NCBI RefSeq assembly: GCF_001403735.1
Contig: NZ_CXPG01000014.1
Span: 316,406-380,405, forward strand
Length of the DNA: 64,000 nucleotides
Reading direction: 5' to 3'
From: Jannaschia rubra
GTDB lineage: Bacteria; Pseudomonadota; Alphaproteobacteria; Rhodobacterales; Rhodobacteraceae
This document shows positions 48,158-57,703 of this stretch, one piece after another (positions within the stretch are counted from its first letter, which is position 1; each line of letters starts with the position of its first letter). A program made the position numbers and the translations under genes. The notes beneath the pieces were generated by a model. That model did not search any database. It was given only the letters and a program-made list of their open reading frames with translations, and had not been told where the DNA came from.

Positions 48158-49366
48158 GTCGCGACGGGCGCGGGCGATTGCCCAGGCGGCAAGCACGCCC
48201 GACCCGAGGAACCACGCCGCGATGCCGGGCATCTGTTCCGGCAGGTCGAACCCCGCGTCGATCAGCGCGCCGGTCAGGCCCGGCCCGATGGCGGTGCCGA
48301 AGACCATGACCGCCGCCGACAGCGCCTTGATCGCACCCAGATGCCGGGTGCCGAAGAACTCCGCGAAGAAGGCCGCCGGAACCGTCGCCTGTGCCCCGGC
48401 CCCTGCTGCAAACAACATCAGCGCGCCCGCCGCGCCCCAGAGTGTCTGTGCCCCCGCCAGAACGGCGAAGGCCGCCACATAAGGCAGCATCAGGCCCTGC
48501 ATCAGCCGCGCCGATCCCACGCGGTCCAGCACCGCGCCGGACAGGAACATCGCCGCGATGGACACCGCCGTGAACAGTGGAAGCAGCGCGACATAATCGA
48601 CCAGCGCCCAATCTTTCACCTGCGTCAGATGGACCTGATGAAAGAACAGCGCCGTGCCGAAGGCGGGCGGCGCCAGAAGCATCGGCACCATCGCCCAGAA
48701 CAGCCAGTGACCCAGCAGGTCGCGCCGCGTCCAGTGCCGGCCGCGCATTCCCGCCGCCTGCGGTGCCTCGGCCAGCGACCGGGGTGTGCGCTCTGCCCGC
48801 AGAAGGCGCTGCATCGCCGGCAGGCCCGCCAGCACGACGCCCGCCACCACGACCCACAGCACCCGCCAGTCCGCGACGCCCAGCAGCGCGACGAAGGCCA
48901 CCGGCAGCAGCGCCTGCCCTGTTGCCACCCCCATCGACGCGACCGACAGGGCCCGGCCGCGCGTGGCGACGAACCACCGCGCCATGGCGACGACGCCGAC
49001 GTGGAACATCATCCCCTGTCCCGCGAAGCGCAGCGCGAAGACGGTGACGGCCAGCGCGGCGACCGAGGTGACGGTCGCCATGGCCAACGCGGCCCCGGCC
49101 AGTAGAAGGGTCACGACGACATGCAGGTGGCGCACGCGGAACCGGTCGGTCAGCACACCCGCCCAAAGCATCGCCAGCGCCGAGCACGAGGTGGCGACGG
49201 TATAGAGCAGGCCCCATTGCCCGTCGGTCAGGCCGAAGTCGCGCATGATCCCGGCCGCGAAGACCGAGATGAAGAAGGTCTGCCCGAAACTCGACGTGAA
49301 CGACAGCAGCACGCCCGCCGAAAGGAACAAAGCGTTGTCGCGCAGGAAGGCGCCGAACCCGCCCAT
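48119..49366 (-). CDS. MFS transporter
   Basis: 415-residue major facilitator superfamily permease with about 12 transmembrane segments; motif A-like sequence GVLTDRFRVRHLH lies after TM2. It starts 1 bp after the hslU stop, so it may be co-transcribed with hslVU, although a functional link is not obvious. Substrate unknown; organic acid or drug transport are both possible. Confidence 0.88.
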   Translation of the reverse strand: MGGFGAFLRDNALFLSAGVLLSFTSSFGQTFFISVFAAGIMRDFGLTDGQWGLLYTVATSCSALAMLWAGVLTDRFRVRHLHVVVTLLLAGAALAMATVTSVAALAVTVFALRFAGQGMMFHVGVVAMARWFVATRGRALSVASMGVATGQALLPVAFVALLGVADWRVLWVVVAGVVLAGLPAMQRLLRAERTPRSLAEAPQAAGMRGRHWTRRDLLGHWLFWAMVPMLLAPPAFGTALFFHQVHLTQVKDWALVDYVALLPLFTAVSIAAMFLSGAVLDRVGSARLMQGLMLPYVAAFAVLAGAQTLWGAAGALMLFAAGAGAQATVPAAFFAEFFGTRHLGAIKALSAAVMVFGTAIGPGLTGALIDAGFDLPEQMPGIAAWFLGSGVLAAWAIARARRDLAAAPQVDVAGA

Positions 49367-49367
49367 C

Positions 49368-50666
49368 TCAGAGGACGTAGCGGCTGATGTCCTGCGACCG
49401 GGCCAGCTCGCCCAGCTGGCGCTCGACGAAATCGCCGTCGATCACGACCTCCTCCCCGCCCTTGTCGGGGGCGTCGAAGGACAGATCCTCGAACACCCGC
49501 TCCAGCACCGTGTAAAGCCGCCGCGCACCGATGTTCTCGACGCTCTCGTTCACGCCGGCGGCGATCCTCGCCAGCGCGGCGATGCCGTCGTCGGTGAAGC
49601 TGACGGTAAGGTCCTCTGTCGCCATCAGGGCGGTGTATTGCCGGGTCAGGGCATTGTCGGTCTCGGTCAGGATGCGGACGAAATCCTCCTCGGTCAGGGC
49701 GCGAAGCTCGACCCGGATGGGCAGGCGGCCCTGAAGCTCGGGCAGAAGGTCAGACGGCTTGGCGATGTGGAAGGCGCCCGAGGCGATGAACAGGATGTGG
49801 TCGGTGCGGACGGGCCCGTGCTTGGTGCTGACGGTCGTGCCCTCGATCAGCGGCAGAAGATCCCGCTGCACCCCCTCGCGGCTGACGTCGCCGCCGCGCG
49901 CGTCGGACCGGGCGCAGACCTTGTCGATCTCGTCGATGAAGACGATGCCCGACTGCTCGACCGCGCGCACGGCTTCTCGCGTGACGGCCTCGGCATCCAG
50001 CAGCTTGTCCGCCTCCTCGTCGATCAGGAGGTCATAACTCGCCGCGACGGTCAGGCGCTTGCGCACGCGGCGCTGCATCATCTTGCCGAACAGGTCGCCC
50101 AGGTTGGCCATCTGGTCCATCCCCGGCTGCCCCGGAATGGCCATGCCCATGGGGTTCGAGGTGTCGGCCACCTCCAGCTCGATCACCTTGTCGTCGAGCT
50201 CGCCCGCCCTGAGCTTCCTGCGGAACGTCTCGCGCGTGCCCTCTCGTGCGTCGTCACCGGCCAGCGCGGCGATCACCCGGTCCTCGGCGGCGCGGTGGGC
50301 CTTGGCCTTGACGTCCTCGCGCATCCTCTCGCGCGTCATGACCTGCGCGGAATCCACCAGATCGCGGACGATCTGCTCGACGTCGCGGCCGACATATCCG
50401 ACCTCGGTGAACTTCGTGGCCTCGACCTTGAGGAAGGGCGCCTGCGCAAGCTTCGCCAGGCGGCGGCTGATCTCGGTCTTGCCGACGCCGGTGGGGCCGA
50501 TCATCAGGATGTTCTTGGGATAGACCTCGTCGCGCAGGTCGTCGCCCAGCTGCTTGCGCCGCCAGCGGTTGCGCAGCGCCACGGCCACGGCGCGCTTGGC
50601 GTCCTTCTGGCCGATGATGAAGCGGTCGAGTTCCGAGACGATCTCGCGCGGGGTCAGGTCTGTCAT
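49368..50666 (-). CDS. hslU: ATP-dependent protease ATPase subunit HslU (ClpY)
   Basis: 432-residue AAA+ unfoldase that feeds substrates to HslV. Walker [11 protein letters not shown], the GYVGRD pore motif ([11 protein letters not shown]), an intermediate I-domain (about residues 105-230), Walker [12 protein letters not shown] and the C-terminal ISRYVL tail that inserts into HslV to activate it. It lies 34 bp downstream of hslV. Confidence 0.98.
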   Translation of the reverse strand: MTDLTPREIVSELDRFIIGQKDAKRAVAVALRNRWRRKQLGDDLRDEVYPKNILMIGPTGVGKTEISRRLAKLAQAPFLKVEATKFTEVGYVGRDVEQIVRDLVDSAQVMTRERMREDVKAKAHRAAEDRVIAALAGDDAREGTRETFRRKLRAGELDDKVIELEVADTSNPMGMAIPGQPGMDQMANLGDLFGKMMQRRVRKRLTVAASYDLLIDEEADKLLDAEAVTREAVRAVEQSGIVFIDEIDKVCARSDARGGDVSREGVQRDLLPLIEGTTVSTKHGPVRTDHILFIASGAFHIAKPSDLLPELQGRLPIRVELRALTEEDFVRILTETDNALTRQYTALMATEDLTVSFTDDGIAALARIAAGVNESVENIGARRLYTVLERVFEDLSFDAPDKGGEEVVIDGDFVERQLGELARSQDISRYVL

Positions 50667-50700
50667 GGGTCTCTCCTTGCGGGGGCGGGCGGCGACGTCC

Positions 50701-51258
50701 TCAGCCGCGCGGGGCGATCGTCTCGACCGTCAGGCTGCCGTTGGTATAGACGCAGATGTCGGCGGCGATCGCCATGGACCGGCGCGCAACCTCCTCGGCG
50801 GTCAGGTCGCCGTCCATCAGCGCCCGTGCGGCGGCCAGGGCATAGTTGCCCCCCGACCCGATGGCGGCGACGTCGTGCTCCGGCTCCAGCACGTCGCCCG
50901 CGCCGGTGATGATCAGAAGGTCGGTGCCGTCGGTGACGATCAGCATGGCCTCCAGCTTCTGCAGGTACTTGTCGGTGCGCCAGTCCTTGGCCAGCTCGAC
51001 GCTCGCCCGCGCGAGCTGTCCCGGCGTGGCGGTCAGCTTGGCCTCCAGCCGCTCCAGCAGGGTGAAGGCGTCGGCGGTCGATCCGGCGAAGCCCGCGACT
51101 ACGTCGAAGCCGCCGGGTGACAGACGGCGCACCTTGCGGGCCGTGCCCTTGATGACGGTCTGGCCCAGGCTCACCTGTCCATCGCCCGCGACGACGACCT
51201 GTCCGCCCTTGCGGACGCCGACGATGGTGGTGCCGTGCCAGCCGGGGAAATCGCTCAT
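50701..51258 (-). CDS. hslV: ATP-dependent protease peptidase subunit HslV (ClpQ)
   Basis: 185-residue N-terminal-threonine protease, the bacterial proteasome-like subunit. Nine residues precede the catalytic Thr10 ([10 protein letters not shown]), so a propeptide must be removed. [20 protein letters not shown] and [15 protein letters not shown] are family motifs. It is first in the hslV-hslU(-MFS) unit. Heat-shock control is usual for this pair, but I see no clear RpoH promoter upstream. Confidence 0.97.
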   Translation of the reverse strand: MSDFPGWHGTTIVGVRKGGQVVVAGDGQVSLGQTVIKGTARKVRRLSPGGFDVVAGFAGSTADAFTLLERLEAKLTATPGQLARASVELAKDWRTDKYLQKLEAMLIVTDGTDLLIITGAGDVLEPEHDVAAIGSGGNYALAAARALMDGDLTAEEVARRSMAIAADICVYTNGSLTVETIAPRG

Positions 51259-51328
51259 GGAACTCTCCTTGCGTCTCGGGGTCCGATATGGGCCGAGCGG
51301 AGGCCGGATGCCACCCCGGCGCGCGGGA

Positions 51329-51850
51329 TCAGCCGAAGATGCGGGGCAGATGGTCCGACAGATAGATCCGCAGCCAGGGGGTGAAACGGTCCGGATGCGC
51401 CGCCACCTCGGCCAGCAGATCGGGCAGGGGGGTCCAGCGGACGGCCTGCACCTCCTCGGGGTTCGGGTCGATCCGCAGGTCTGCCGGCGCCTCGGCCACG
51501 AAGACCTCGACCACCTCGTGCTCGGTCAGGCCGTTTCCGACGTCGGCGCGGTACTCGATGCCCTCGCGCGGGTTCAGGGTCAGGCCCTCGATCCCCAGCT
51601 CCTCGGCCAGTCGGCGGGCCGCGCAGGTCGCGCCGTCCTCACCCCAGTGCGGATGGGTGCAGCAGGTGTTCGCCCAGAGGCCCGGCGTGTGGTATTTGCC
51701 CGCGGCGCGCTGCTGGATCAGCAGGCGGTCGCCCGCCATCACGAAGACAGACACCGCCTTGTGCCGCAGCGCCCGCCGGTGCGCGTCCAGCTTGCCCACC
51801 GGCATCAGCCGGCCATCCACCCAGGCGGGAATCGTCGTCTCGTCGGTCAT
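51329..51850 (-). CDS. idi: Isopentenyl-diphosphate delta-isomerase, type I
   Basis: 173-residue Nudix-fold isomerase interconverting IPP and DMAPP for isoprenoids (carotenoids, quinones). Catalytic Cys64 ([10 protein letters not shown]) and Glu112 (TEHEVVEVF) are present, with the Nudix-like [13 protein letters not shown] helix. The ATG at 51850 is preceded by GGGAG. It diverges from the cytochrome c gene. Confidence 0.95.
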   Translation of the reverse strand: MTDETTIPAWVDGRLMPVGKLDAHRRALRHKAVSVFVMAGDRLLIQQRAAGKYHTPGLWANTCCTHPHWGEDGATCAARRLAEELGIEGLTLNPREGIEYRADVGNGLTEHEVVEVFVAEAPADLRIDPNPEEVQAVRWTPLPDLLAEVAAHPDRFTPWLRIYLSDHLPRIFG

Positions 51851-52003
51851 GGCCGCTCCCGTCGCGTCAGGCGGTCGCTGCCTAGCGCCATCCGCCGGCC
51901 GCGCCAAGCCCCGTCCGCGGAACGATGCGACGACGGGGGGAGTTGTCACCCCATCGGAATTCACCCAGAGTTCCCCGACCTTAGCCAAGAGACGGAGATA
52001 CCC

Positions 52004-52441
52004 ATGTTTCGTAGCCTTCTGACCGCTGCCGCCCTGCTCGCCGCCGGCGCGGCATACGCCCAGGACGACGCGGCCCCTACCGGTGACGCCGCCGCCGGCG
52101 AAAAGGCGTTCCGCCAGTGCCAGTCGTGCCACGTCGTGCAGGACGCCGACGGCGAAGTGCTGGCCGGCCGCGCGTCGAAGACCGGGCCGAACCTGTTCGG
52201 CGTCGTCGGGCGCACCGCAGGCACGGTCGAGGATTTCAACTACTCCGACCTGATGGTCGAGGCGGGCGAAGCCGGGATGGCCTATGACGAAGCGACCTTC
52301 GTGGCCTATTCGCTGGACCCGACCGGCCACCTGCGGGAGGTGACGGGCGACAGTTCCGGCCGCGGCAAGATGACCTACAAGGTCCGCAAGGAGGAGGACG
52401 CGGTCGACCTCTACGCGTTCCTCGCGCAGTTCTCCGAATGA
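52004..52441 (+). CDS. Cytochrome c2-type class I c-type cytochrome
   Basis: 145-residue periplasmic electron carrier with a signal peptide (MFRSLLTAAALLAAGAAYAQ). Heme attachment is CQSCH (Cys39, Cys42, His43) and the distal methionine is probably Met123 (GKMTYKV). Size and spacing fit cytochrome c2/c550, which in this group carries electrons from bc1 to cytochrome oxidase, to photosynthetic reaction centres or to NirK. It could therefore donate to the NirK at the left end, but that is only an inference. Confidence 0.93.
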   Translation: MFRSLLTAAALLAAGAAYAQDDAAPTGDAAAGEKAFRQCQSCHVVQDADGEVLAGRASKTGPNLFGVVGRTAGTVEDFNYSDLMVEAGEAGMAYDEATFVAYSLDPTGHLREVTGDSSGRGKMTYKVRKEEDAVDLYAFLAQFSE

Positions 52442-52443
52442 TC

Positions 52444-52479
52444 TGACGGCGGTCCCCCGGTTCCCGCCGGGGGCCGTCA
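52444..52479. terminator. Bidirectional terminator candidate between cytochrome c and thiQ
   Basis: Nested inverted repeat: TGACGG / CCGTCA outer stem, then CCCCCGG / CCGGGGG with a 6-nt loop and a small bulge. It sits just after the cytochrome stop and overlaps the convergent thiQ stop. Confidence 0.55.
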
Positions 52480-53169
52480 TCCGAGATAGGCGCGCAGTTC
52501 CGGCGTCGGAGCGTCGAACAGCGCGCGCGTGGGCACCGGCGCGATCAGCCGCCCGTCCGAGACGAGCGCCGTCTCGTCCGCGATGGCCAGCGCGTCCTCG
52601 GGCGCATGGGTGACCATCACCACGGACAGACCCTCCCCCCGTGCCGTCTCCTTCAGGAGCGCCAGCATTTCGGCCCGCAATGCGGGGCCCAAAGCCGAGA
52701 ACGGCTCGTCCAGCAGCAGCCAGGGACGGCCGCGCAGCAGCGCCCGCGCCAGCGCCGCGCGGCTCTGCTGTCCGCCCGACAGGTCGCGGGGCAGGCGGTC
52801 GCCCAGACCCGTCAGGCCCACGCGGTCCAGCACGGCATCCCGCGCGGCGCGCTGATCCGCCGACAGGCGCAGGTCCGGGCGCAGGCCCAGCCCGATGTTG
52901 CGTGCGACCGTCAGGTGGGGAAACAGGTTCTGGTCCTGGAACAGGATCGACAGCGGCCGCTCCCCGGGCGGCAACCCGGTGATGTCGGCTCCGGTCACGC
53001 GGATCCGCCCCGAGGCGGGCGCGACGAACCCGGCGATGGCGGCCAGCAGGGTGGATTTGCCCGACCCGCTCGCGCCCATCAGCGCGGTGATGCGCCCTTC
53101 GACGAAGGCAGCATCCGCCGCCAGGGTGAAATCCCCGAGTTCGACCCGCAGATCCTCAAGCGCCAGCAT
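52477..53169 (-). CDS. thiQ: Thiamine ABC transporter ATPase ThiQ
   Basis: 230-residue ATPase. Walker A GASGSGKST (32-40), Q-loop in LFQDQNLFPHLTV, signature LSGGQQSRAALARAL, Walker B WLLLDEPFSALGP. Its start overlaps the thiP end by 14 bp. With ThiB and ThiP it imports thiamine and its phosphates. The whole operon is downstream of a TPP riboswitch. Confidence 0.95.
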   Translation of the reverse strand: MLALEDLRVELGDFTLAADAAFVEGRITALMGASGSGKSTLLAAIAGFVAPASGRIRVTGADITGLPPGERPLSILFQDQNLFPHLTVARNIGLGLRPDLRLSADQRAARDAVLDRVGLTGLGDRLPRDLSGGQQSRAALARALLRGRPWLLLDEPFSALGPALRAEMLALLKETARGEGLSVVMVTHAPEDALAIADETALVSDGRLIAPVPTRALFDAPTPELRAYLG

Positions 53170-54694
53170 GGCGTCCCCCCCGTTCGAACAGCCAGAACAG
53201 CCCCAGCGACAGCGCCACGAGGATCAGGGCAGCGGCCTTGGCGTCCTCCATCCGGTAGGCCCCCATCAGTTGATAGAGCACCAGCGGCAGCGTCGCCTGA
53301 TCGGGCGAGGCGAACAGGGCGATCACGCCCAGGTCCCCCGCCGCCAGCGCCGCCGTCAGCCCCGCCGCGAACCCCAGGGGTCGCCGCAGACGCGGCAGCG
53401 CCACCAGCCGCACCCAGGCAAGGCCCCCCAGCCCGAGCGACGCCGACAGCCGGCCATAATCGCGGTCGAGGTCGCGCATCGCCGGGATCAGCGCGCGCAG
53501 GGCGAAGGGCAGGGCCAGCACCGCGTTGACGAAGACGGTGACGGGCAGGGCCATGGACACCGGGTTCACGACGGGCAGCAGCAGGACATAAAGCCCCGTG
53601 CCCAGCACCAGGGGCGAGGCGGCGACCGACAGCGTGCCGATCACCTCGGCCCAGCCGCCCCGCGCGCCCGTCGCCGCCTGCGCCATGACGAACGCCAGCG
53701 CGGTGGTCGCCAGTGCCGCCGTCAGCGCGACCGCGAGCGACCGGACAGCCGCCCACCAGACCGACGCGGGCAGGCCCGTGACCGCCAGCGCGCCCTGCGA
53801 CAGCACCAGCACCATGGGCAGCAGAAGGAACAGGCAGGCGAGCAGGATCGCGGCGCTGTCCTGCACCCTGAGCCCCCAGCCGCCACTGTCCCAGCGCGGC
53901 ACCGCCCGGTCGAGGCCCGCGCCGAACCCCGATGGCAGCGTCAGCCTGAGCGACAGCAGTGCCGCAGCCCCGCCAAGGCAAAGCTGCACGGCCCCGAGCA
54001 GCGCCGCGCGCGACAGGTCGAAGTCGAAGCGGAACGCCTGATAGATGGCAAGCTCCACCGTGGTCGCGCGCGGGCCGCCGCCCAGCGCCAGCGCGACGGC
54101 GAAGGACGTTGTGCAGATCAGGAAGATGACGAGGAAGATGCCCGGCACCACCCCCCGCAGCATCGGCCATTCGAGCAGGCGGAACGTGTCGCCGGGCGCG
54201 AAGCCCAGCGATGCCGCCAGTCGCAGGCGTTCGCCCGGAACGGCCAGCCATCCCTGCAGGATCAGGCGGGTCGCGAGCGGCATGTTGAAGAACACATGCG
54301 CCAGGATCACCCCCTGCCAGCCATAGATCGACACCGGCCCGAGGTCCGCCCAGCCCAGCGCCGTGTTGACCGCGCCCGTGCGCCCGAAGACGGCGACGAG
54401 CCCCAGCACCGCCACGATCACGGGCAGGATGAACGGCGCCCCAAGCAGCAAGACGACCCAGCCGCGCCCCGGAAACCGCCGCCGCGCCAGCGCCCGCGCC
54501 ACCGGCACCGCCAGCAGGATCGACAGCGCCGCCGAGACCATGGCCTGCCACAGCGTGAACCATAGGACATGCCCGTCCGACGCGCGGAACCCGCTCCAGC
54601 CTTCGGCCCGCCAGGCAACCGCCCCCAGGGGCAGCAGCAGCGCCGCCGCGACGGCGCCGGTGGCGATATGGCCAAGGCGGGTGCCGGTCGTCAC
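53156..54694 (-). CDS. thiP: Thiamine/TPP ABC transporter permease ThiP
   Basis: 512-residue fused permease with two homologous halves and about 12 transmembrane helices, as expected for ThiP (two FbpB-like domains). EAA-type loops occur in both halves (RLAASLGFAPGDTFRLLEWP; RLSASLGLGGLAWVRLVALP). The GTG start lies in a GTGA overlap with thiB. Confidence 0.94.
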   Translation of the reverse strand: MTTGTRLGHIATGAVAAALLLPLGAVAWRAEGWSGFRASDGHVLWFTLWQAMVSAALSILLAVPVARALARRRFPGRGWVVLLLGAPFILPVIVAVLGLVAVFGRTGAVNTALGWADLGPVSIYGWQGVILAHVFFNMPLATRLILQGWLAVPGERLRLAASLGFAPGDTFRLLEWPMLRGVVPGIFLVIFLICTTSFAVALALGGGPRATTVELAIYQAFRFDFDLSRAALLGAVQLCLGGAAALLSLRLTLPSGFGAGLDRAVPRWDSGGWGLRVQDSAAILLACLFLLLPMVLVLSQGALAVTGLPASVWWAAVRSLAVALTAALATTALAFVMAQAATGARGGWAEVIGTLSVAASPLVLGTGLYVLLLPVVNPVSMALPVTVFVNAVLALPFALRALIPAMRDLDRDYGRLSASLGLGGLAWVRLVALPRLRRPLGFAAGLTAALAAGDLGVIALFASPDQATLPLVLYQLMGAYRMEDAKAAALILVALSLGLFWLFERGGRHAGA

Positions 54695-55674
54695 CGCGCG
54701 GCCATCCCGGCCTCGAACTCGGCGATGACCGTGTCGCGCAGGGCCTCGGCCTCCGCGCTGTCATAAATGAGCGCGACCTCGGGCATGGCCAGCGCCGCAA
54801 ATCCTTCGGGCATCCGTTCGGGCGGCAGTTTCGCGGGGAGCGACCAGTTGCCTTCCGGGATGATCGACTGGAACTCCTCGCTCAGGATGAAGTCCATGAA
54901 GGCCTGCGCCAGATCGGGCTGATCGGTGCGTGCGAGCTGTCCCGCCGTCTCGACCATGACGTAGTGGCCTTCGGGAAAGATCGCCGCCTTCTTCGTATCG
55001 TCGTCCTCGGCGATGAGGTGATAGGCGGGCGAGGTCGTATAGCTCAGCACCATCTCCACCTCGCCGTCGGTGAACATGCCGTAGGATTCGGACCACCCTT
55101 TCGTCACGGTGACGATCCGGGGCGCCAGCGCGGCCCAGGCGTCGGTCGCCTCCTCGCCGAACACCCGGTGCATCCAGAGCGCCATGGCCAGCCCCGATAC
55201 CGAAGTGCGCGGGTCCTGGATGGCCAGCGTCAGGTCGGGGTGGTTGTCCACGAGGTCGCGGAAGCTGTCGGGCACATCGTCGACCCGCGTGGTGTCGTAG
55301 ACGAAGGCCGTGTGACCCCAGTTGAAGGGCAAGAAGACGTCGTCCTCCCAATCAACCGGCATGGTCAGGCCCATGGTGTCGACGTTGTGCGGCGCGAACA
55401 GGCCGGTGGCGCGGGCGCGCTCCGCATCGTCGGTGTTCAGCCCGATGACGACATCGGCGCGGGTGCGTTCGCCCTCCAGCCGGAGGCGGGGCAGCACGTC
55501 GCCCGTGACATAGTCGATCTCGCACGAACAGGAGGCCTCGAAAGCCGCCTTGATGGCCGGCCCCGGCCCCCATTCGGAGGCGAAATAGTCGGGCGCATAG
55601 ACCGTCAGGGGCTCGGCCGCGACGGCCGTTCCGATCAGGGTCAGGCCCGCGGCAATGGTGATGGTCGATCTCAT
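54691..55674 (-). CDS. thiB: Thiamine-binding periplasmic protein ThiB (TbpA)
   Basis: 327-residue periplasmic receptor with signal peptide MRSTITIAAGLTLIGTAVAA. Mature start EPLTVYAPDYFASEWGPG and the later block TKGWSESYGMFTDGEVEMVL with LSYTTSPAYH are typical of TbpA. The ATG at 55674 is chosen because it gives the signal peptide and has GAGAGAG just upstream; a longer frame would reach into the riboswitch. Confidence 0.95.
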   Translation of the reverse strand: MRSTITIAAGLTLIGTAVAAEPLTVYAPDYFASEWGPGPAIKAAFEASCSCEIDYVTGDVLPRLRLEGERTRADVVIGLNTDDAERARATGLFAPHNVDTMGLTMPVDWEDDVFLPFNWGHTAFVYDTTRVDDVPDSFRDLVDNHPDLTLAIQDPRTSVSGLAMALWMHRVFGEEATDAWAALAPRIVTVTKGWSESYGMFTDGEVEMVLSYTTSPAYHLIAEDDDTKKAAIFPEGHYVMVETAGQLARTDQPDLAQAFMDFILSEEFQSIIPEGNWSLPAKLPPERMPEGFAALAMPEVALIYDSAEAEALRDTVIAEFEAGMAAR

Positions 55675-55724
55675 CTCTCTCAACTCCCATGGCGACGGAC
55701 GGGGAGAGGTTCGAGACACCGCAC

Positions 55725-55808
55725 CTTCCCTCCGCCGGTGTTAACCGGTTCAGGTTCAACGGGTCCGCTGGTCAGCATCTCAGCCTGTGAAGGCCCCCCG
55801 AGGTAGAC
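55725..55808 (-). ncRNA. TPP riboswitch (THI element) upstream of thiBPQ
   Basis: Read on the minus strand the element has the canonical parts: a G-rich P1/P2 start (CTCGGGGGGCC), GGCTGAGA (CTGAGA core at 55778-55783), ACCCGTTGAACCTGA (ACCTGA at 55750-55755), the GGTTAACACCGGCGGAGGGA P4/P5 segment and a closing GGGAAGG. Thiamine pyrophosphate binding would repress the transporter. The roughly 50 nt to the thiB start contain no obvious intrinsic terminator, so control of translation is more likely. Confidence 0.95.
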
Positions 55809-55898
55809 CCTGCCTAGCCCATCCCGCGCATCGGGGCCAGCCCCCGCGGGTTGCGGGGCGTGCGGGGGCTGGCTAAGCCACGGGGAAGGAGAGCGCGC

Positions 55899-57002
55899 AT
55901 GTCCCTCAACACGTTCGGCCATCTGTTCCGCATCACCACATGGGGCGAAAGCCACGGCCCCGCGCTGGGCGCCACCGTCGACGGCTGCCCGCCGGGCGTG
56001 CCGCTGGAGCCCGAGCAGATCCAGCACTGGATGGAAGCGCGCAAGCCCGGCCGTTCCAAGCACACCACCCAGCGGCGCGAGGCCGACGAGGTCGAGATCC
56101 TGTCGGGCACCTTCGAGGGCGTGACCACCGGCACACCGATCCAGCTCATGATCCGCAACACCGATCAGCGCTCGAAGGATTATGGCGACATCGCCGAGAA
56201 GTTCCGGCCCGGCCATGCCGACATCACGTATTGGCAAAAGTACGGCGTGCGCGATTATCGCGGCGGCGGCCGGTCCTCGGCTCGCGAAACCGCGGCCCGC
56301 GTGGCGGCGGGCGGCGTGGCCCGCGCGGCGCTTGGCCAATTGCTGCCGAACCTGCGGATCACCGGCTACATGACGGCGATGGGGCCGCTCGACATCGACC
56401 GCGACCGTTTCGACTGGGAGGAGATCGCGCGCAACGACTTCTGGTGCCCCGACCCGGTGGCGGCGCAGGCCTTTGGCGACCACCTCGACTGGCTGCGCCG
56501 CGACGACCACAACTCGGTCGGCGCCATCGTGGAATGCGTGGCGCGGGGCCTGCCGCCCGGGCTGGGCGCGCCGGTCTACGGCAAGCTCGACACGGACCTC
56601 GCGGCGGCGATGATGTCGATCAACGCCGTGAAGGGCGTCGAGGTCGGCGAGGGAATGCAGGCCGCCCGCCTTACCGGGCGCGACAACGCCGACGAGATCT
56701 CGATGGGCCCCGGCGGGCCGGTGTATTCGTCGAACCACGCGGGTGGCATCCTGGGCGGCATCAGCACCGGGCAGGATGTCGTGGTGCGCTTCGCCGTCAA
56801 GCCCACGTCGTCGATCCTGTCGGAACGGCGGACGATCACCAAGGCGGGCGAGGACACCACCATCGTCACCCGCGGCCGCCACGACCCCTGCGTCGGGATC
56901 CGCGCCGTCCCCGTGGCCGAGGCGATGATGGCCTGCGTCCTGCTCGACCACCTGCTGCTGCACCGGGGACAGGTGGGCGACGGGGGCGGCCGGATCGGCT
57001 GA
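55899..57002 (+). CDS. aroC: Chorismate synthase
   Basis: 367-residue FMN-dependent enzyme converting EPSP to chorismate, the last common step of aromatic synthesis. Signatures: [18 protein letters not shown] near the N-terminus, [20 protein letters not shown], and [17 protein letters not shown] near the C-terminus. An AAGGAG site lies 7 bases before the ATG. It diverges from the thiamine operon, whose riboswitch lies about 90 bp away. Confidence 0.97.
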   Translation: MSLNTFGHLFRITTWGESHGPALGATVDGCPPGVPLEPEQIQHWMEARKPGRSKHTTQRREADEVEILSGTFEGVTTGTPIQLMIRNTDQRSKDYGDIAEKFRPGHADITYWQKYGVRDYRGGGRSSARETAARVAAGGVARAALGQLLPNLRITGYMTAMGPLDIDRDRFDWEEIARNDFWCPDPVAAQAFGDHLDWLRRDDHNSVGAIVECVARGLPPGLGAPVYGKLDTDLAAAMMSINAVKGVEVGEGMQAARLTGRDNADEISMGPGGPVYSSNHAGGILGGISTGQDVVVRFAVKPTSSILSERRTITKAGEDTTIVTRGRHDPCVGIRAVPVAEAMMACVLLDHLLLHRGQVGDGGGRIG

Positions 57003-57086
57003 GACCCACCCGCGAGCGGGATCAGGGTGACAGGACAGCGCCGGCTGTACATCCTCCGGCCCGTATCAGCCGCCGGAGAGCGTCCG

Positions 57087-57703
57087 ATGATCGTGTTTCA
57101 TCAGGCGCCGCTGATGCGCTGCACTACCGTGCGGGCAGCGGTTATCGCGATGGATCTGGAGGTCCGGGCCGAGGTTCGCACGACGTCGATCCCGCGCCAG
57201 GACGGCAGCGGCGGGCGCGACCCCGCATCCCGACGGCAAGGTGCCCGCGCTTGTGCACGACGGGGCGGTCGTGACCGAACGCGCGGCGGTCCTGTCGTAT
57301 CTGAGCGAACTGTTCCCCGACGGCCCGGCCATCGCGGCGCCGGCAGCGCCGGAACGCGGGGGCGTTCCTGACATGGCTGGCTTGGCATGCAGGCGTCGCG
57401 GAACCCGTATTGCTCTGTCAGGCGGCCGGTATGGATCATCCTGTCATTTCGTCCGGTCTGCGCGGCCCGGAGGAGACGATGTCCCGGATCGCGGCCGCGC
57501 TTTCGGACGGCCGGGTTTATCTCCTGCGGCAAGGGTTCACGACTGTGGACATCCTCGTCGCCTCGCCGTTCCAGAAGTCGACCGACCTCATACCCGATGA
57601 GGCCTCCATCCGCGCCTGGGTCGACCGCGTCGCCGGTCAGCCCCCGGTGCGCGGGGCCGCGACGGCGGATGCGGCGGAGGCAGGCGGCGGCGGCACCGGC
57701 TGA
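57087..57703 (+). pseudogene. Decayed glutathione S-transferase gene with two frameshifts
   Basis: GST-like protein sequence is spread over three frames. MIVFHQAPLMRCTTVRAAVI (from 57087) gives the thioredoxin-fold start. HPDGKVPALVHDGAVVTERA through LSYLSELFPDGPA continues in another frame (from about 57226). AFLTWLAWHAGVAEPVLLCQ through the C-terminal WVDRVAGQPP follows in the third. The second shift maps to a GGGGG run at about 57357-57362, where removing one G restores the frame; the first lies between about 57170 and 57225. The 3' end overlaps the convergent EamA gene. A real inactivation is most likely, but sequencing error in G runs is possible. Confidence 0.8.

Noticed and set aside
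57027..57371. A separate 114-codon gene starting at 57027
   Set aside because: Only its middle part (from 57087) has GST similarity; after about 57170 it reads a wrong frame of the same decayed GST, so it is part of the pseudogene.
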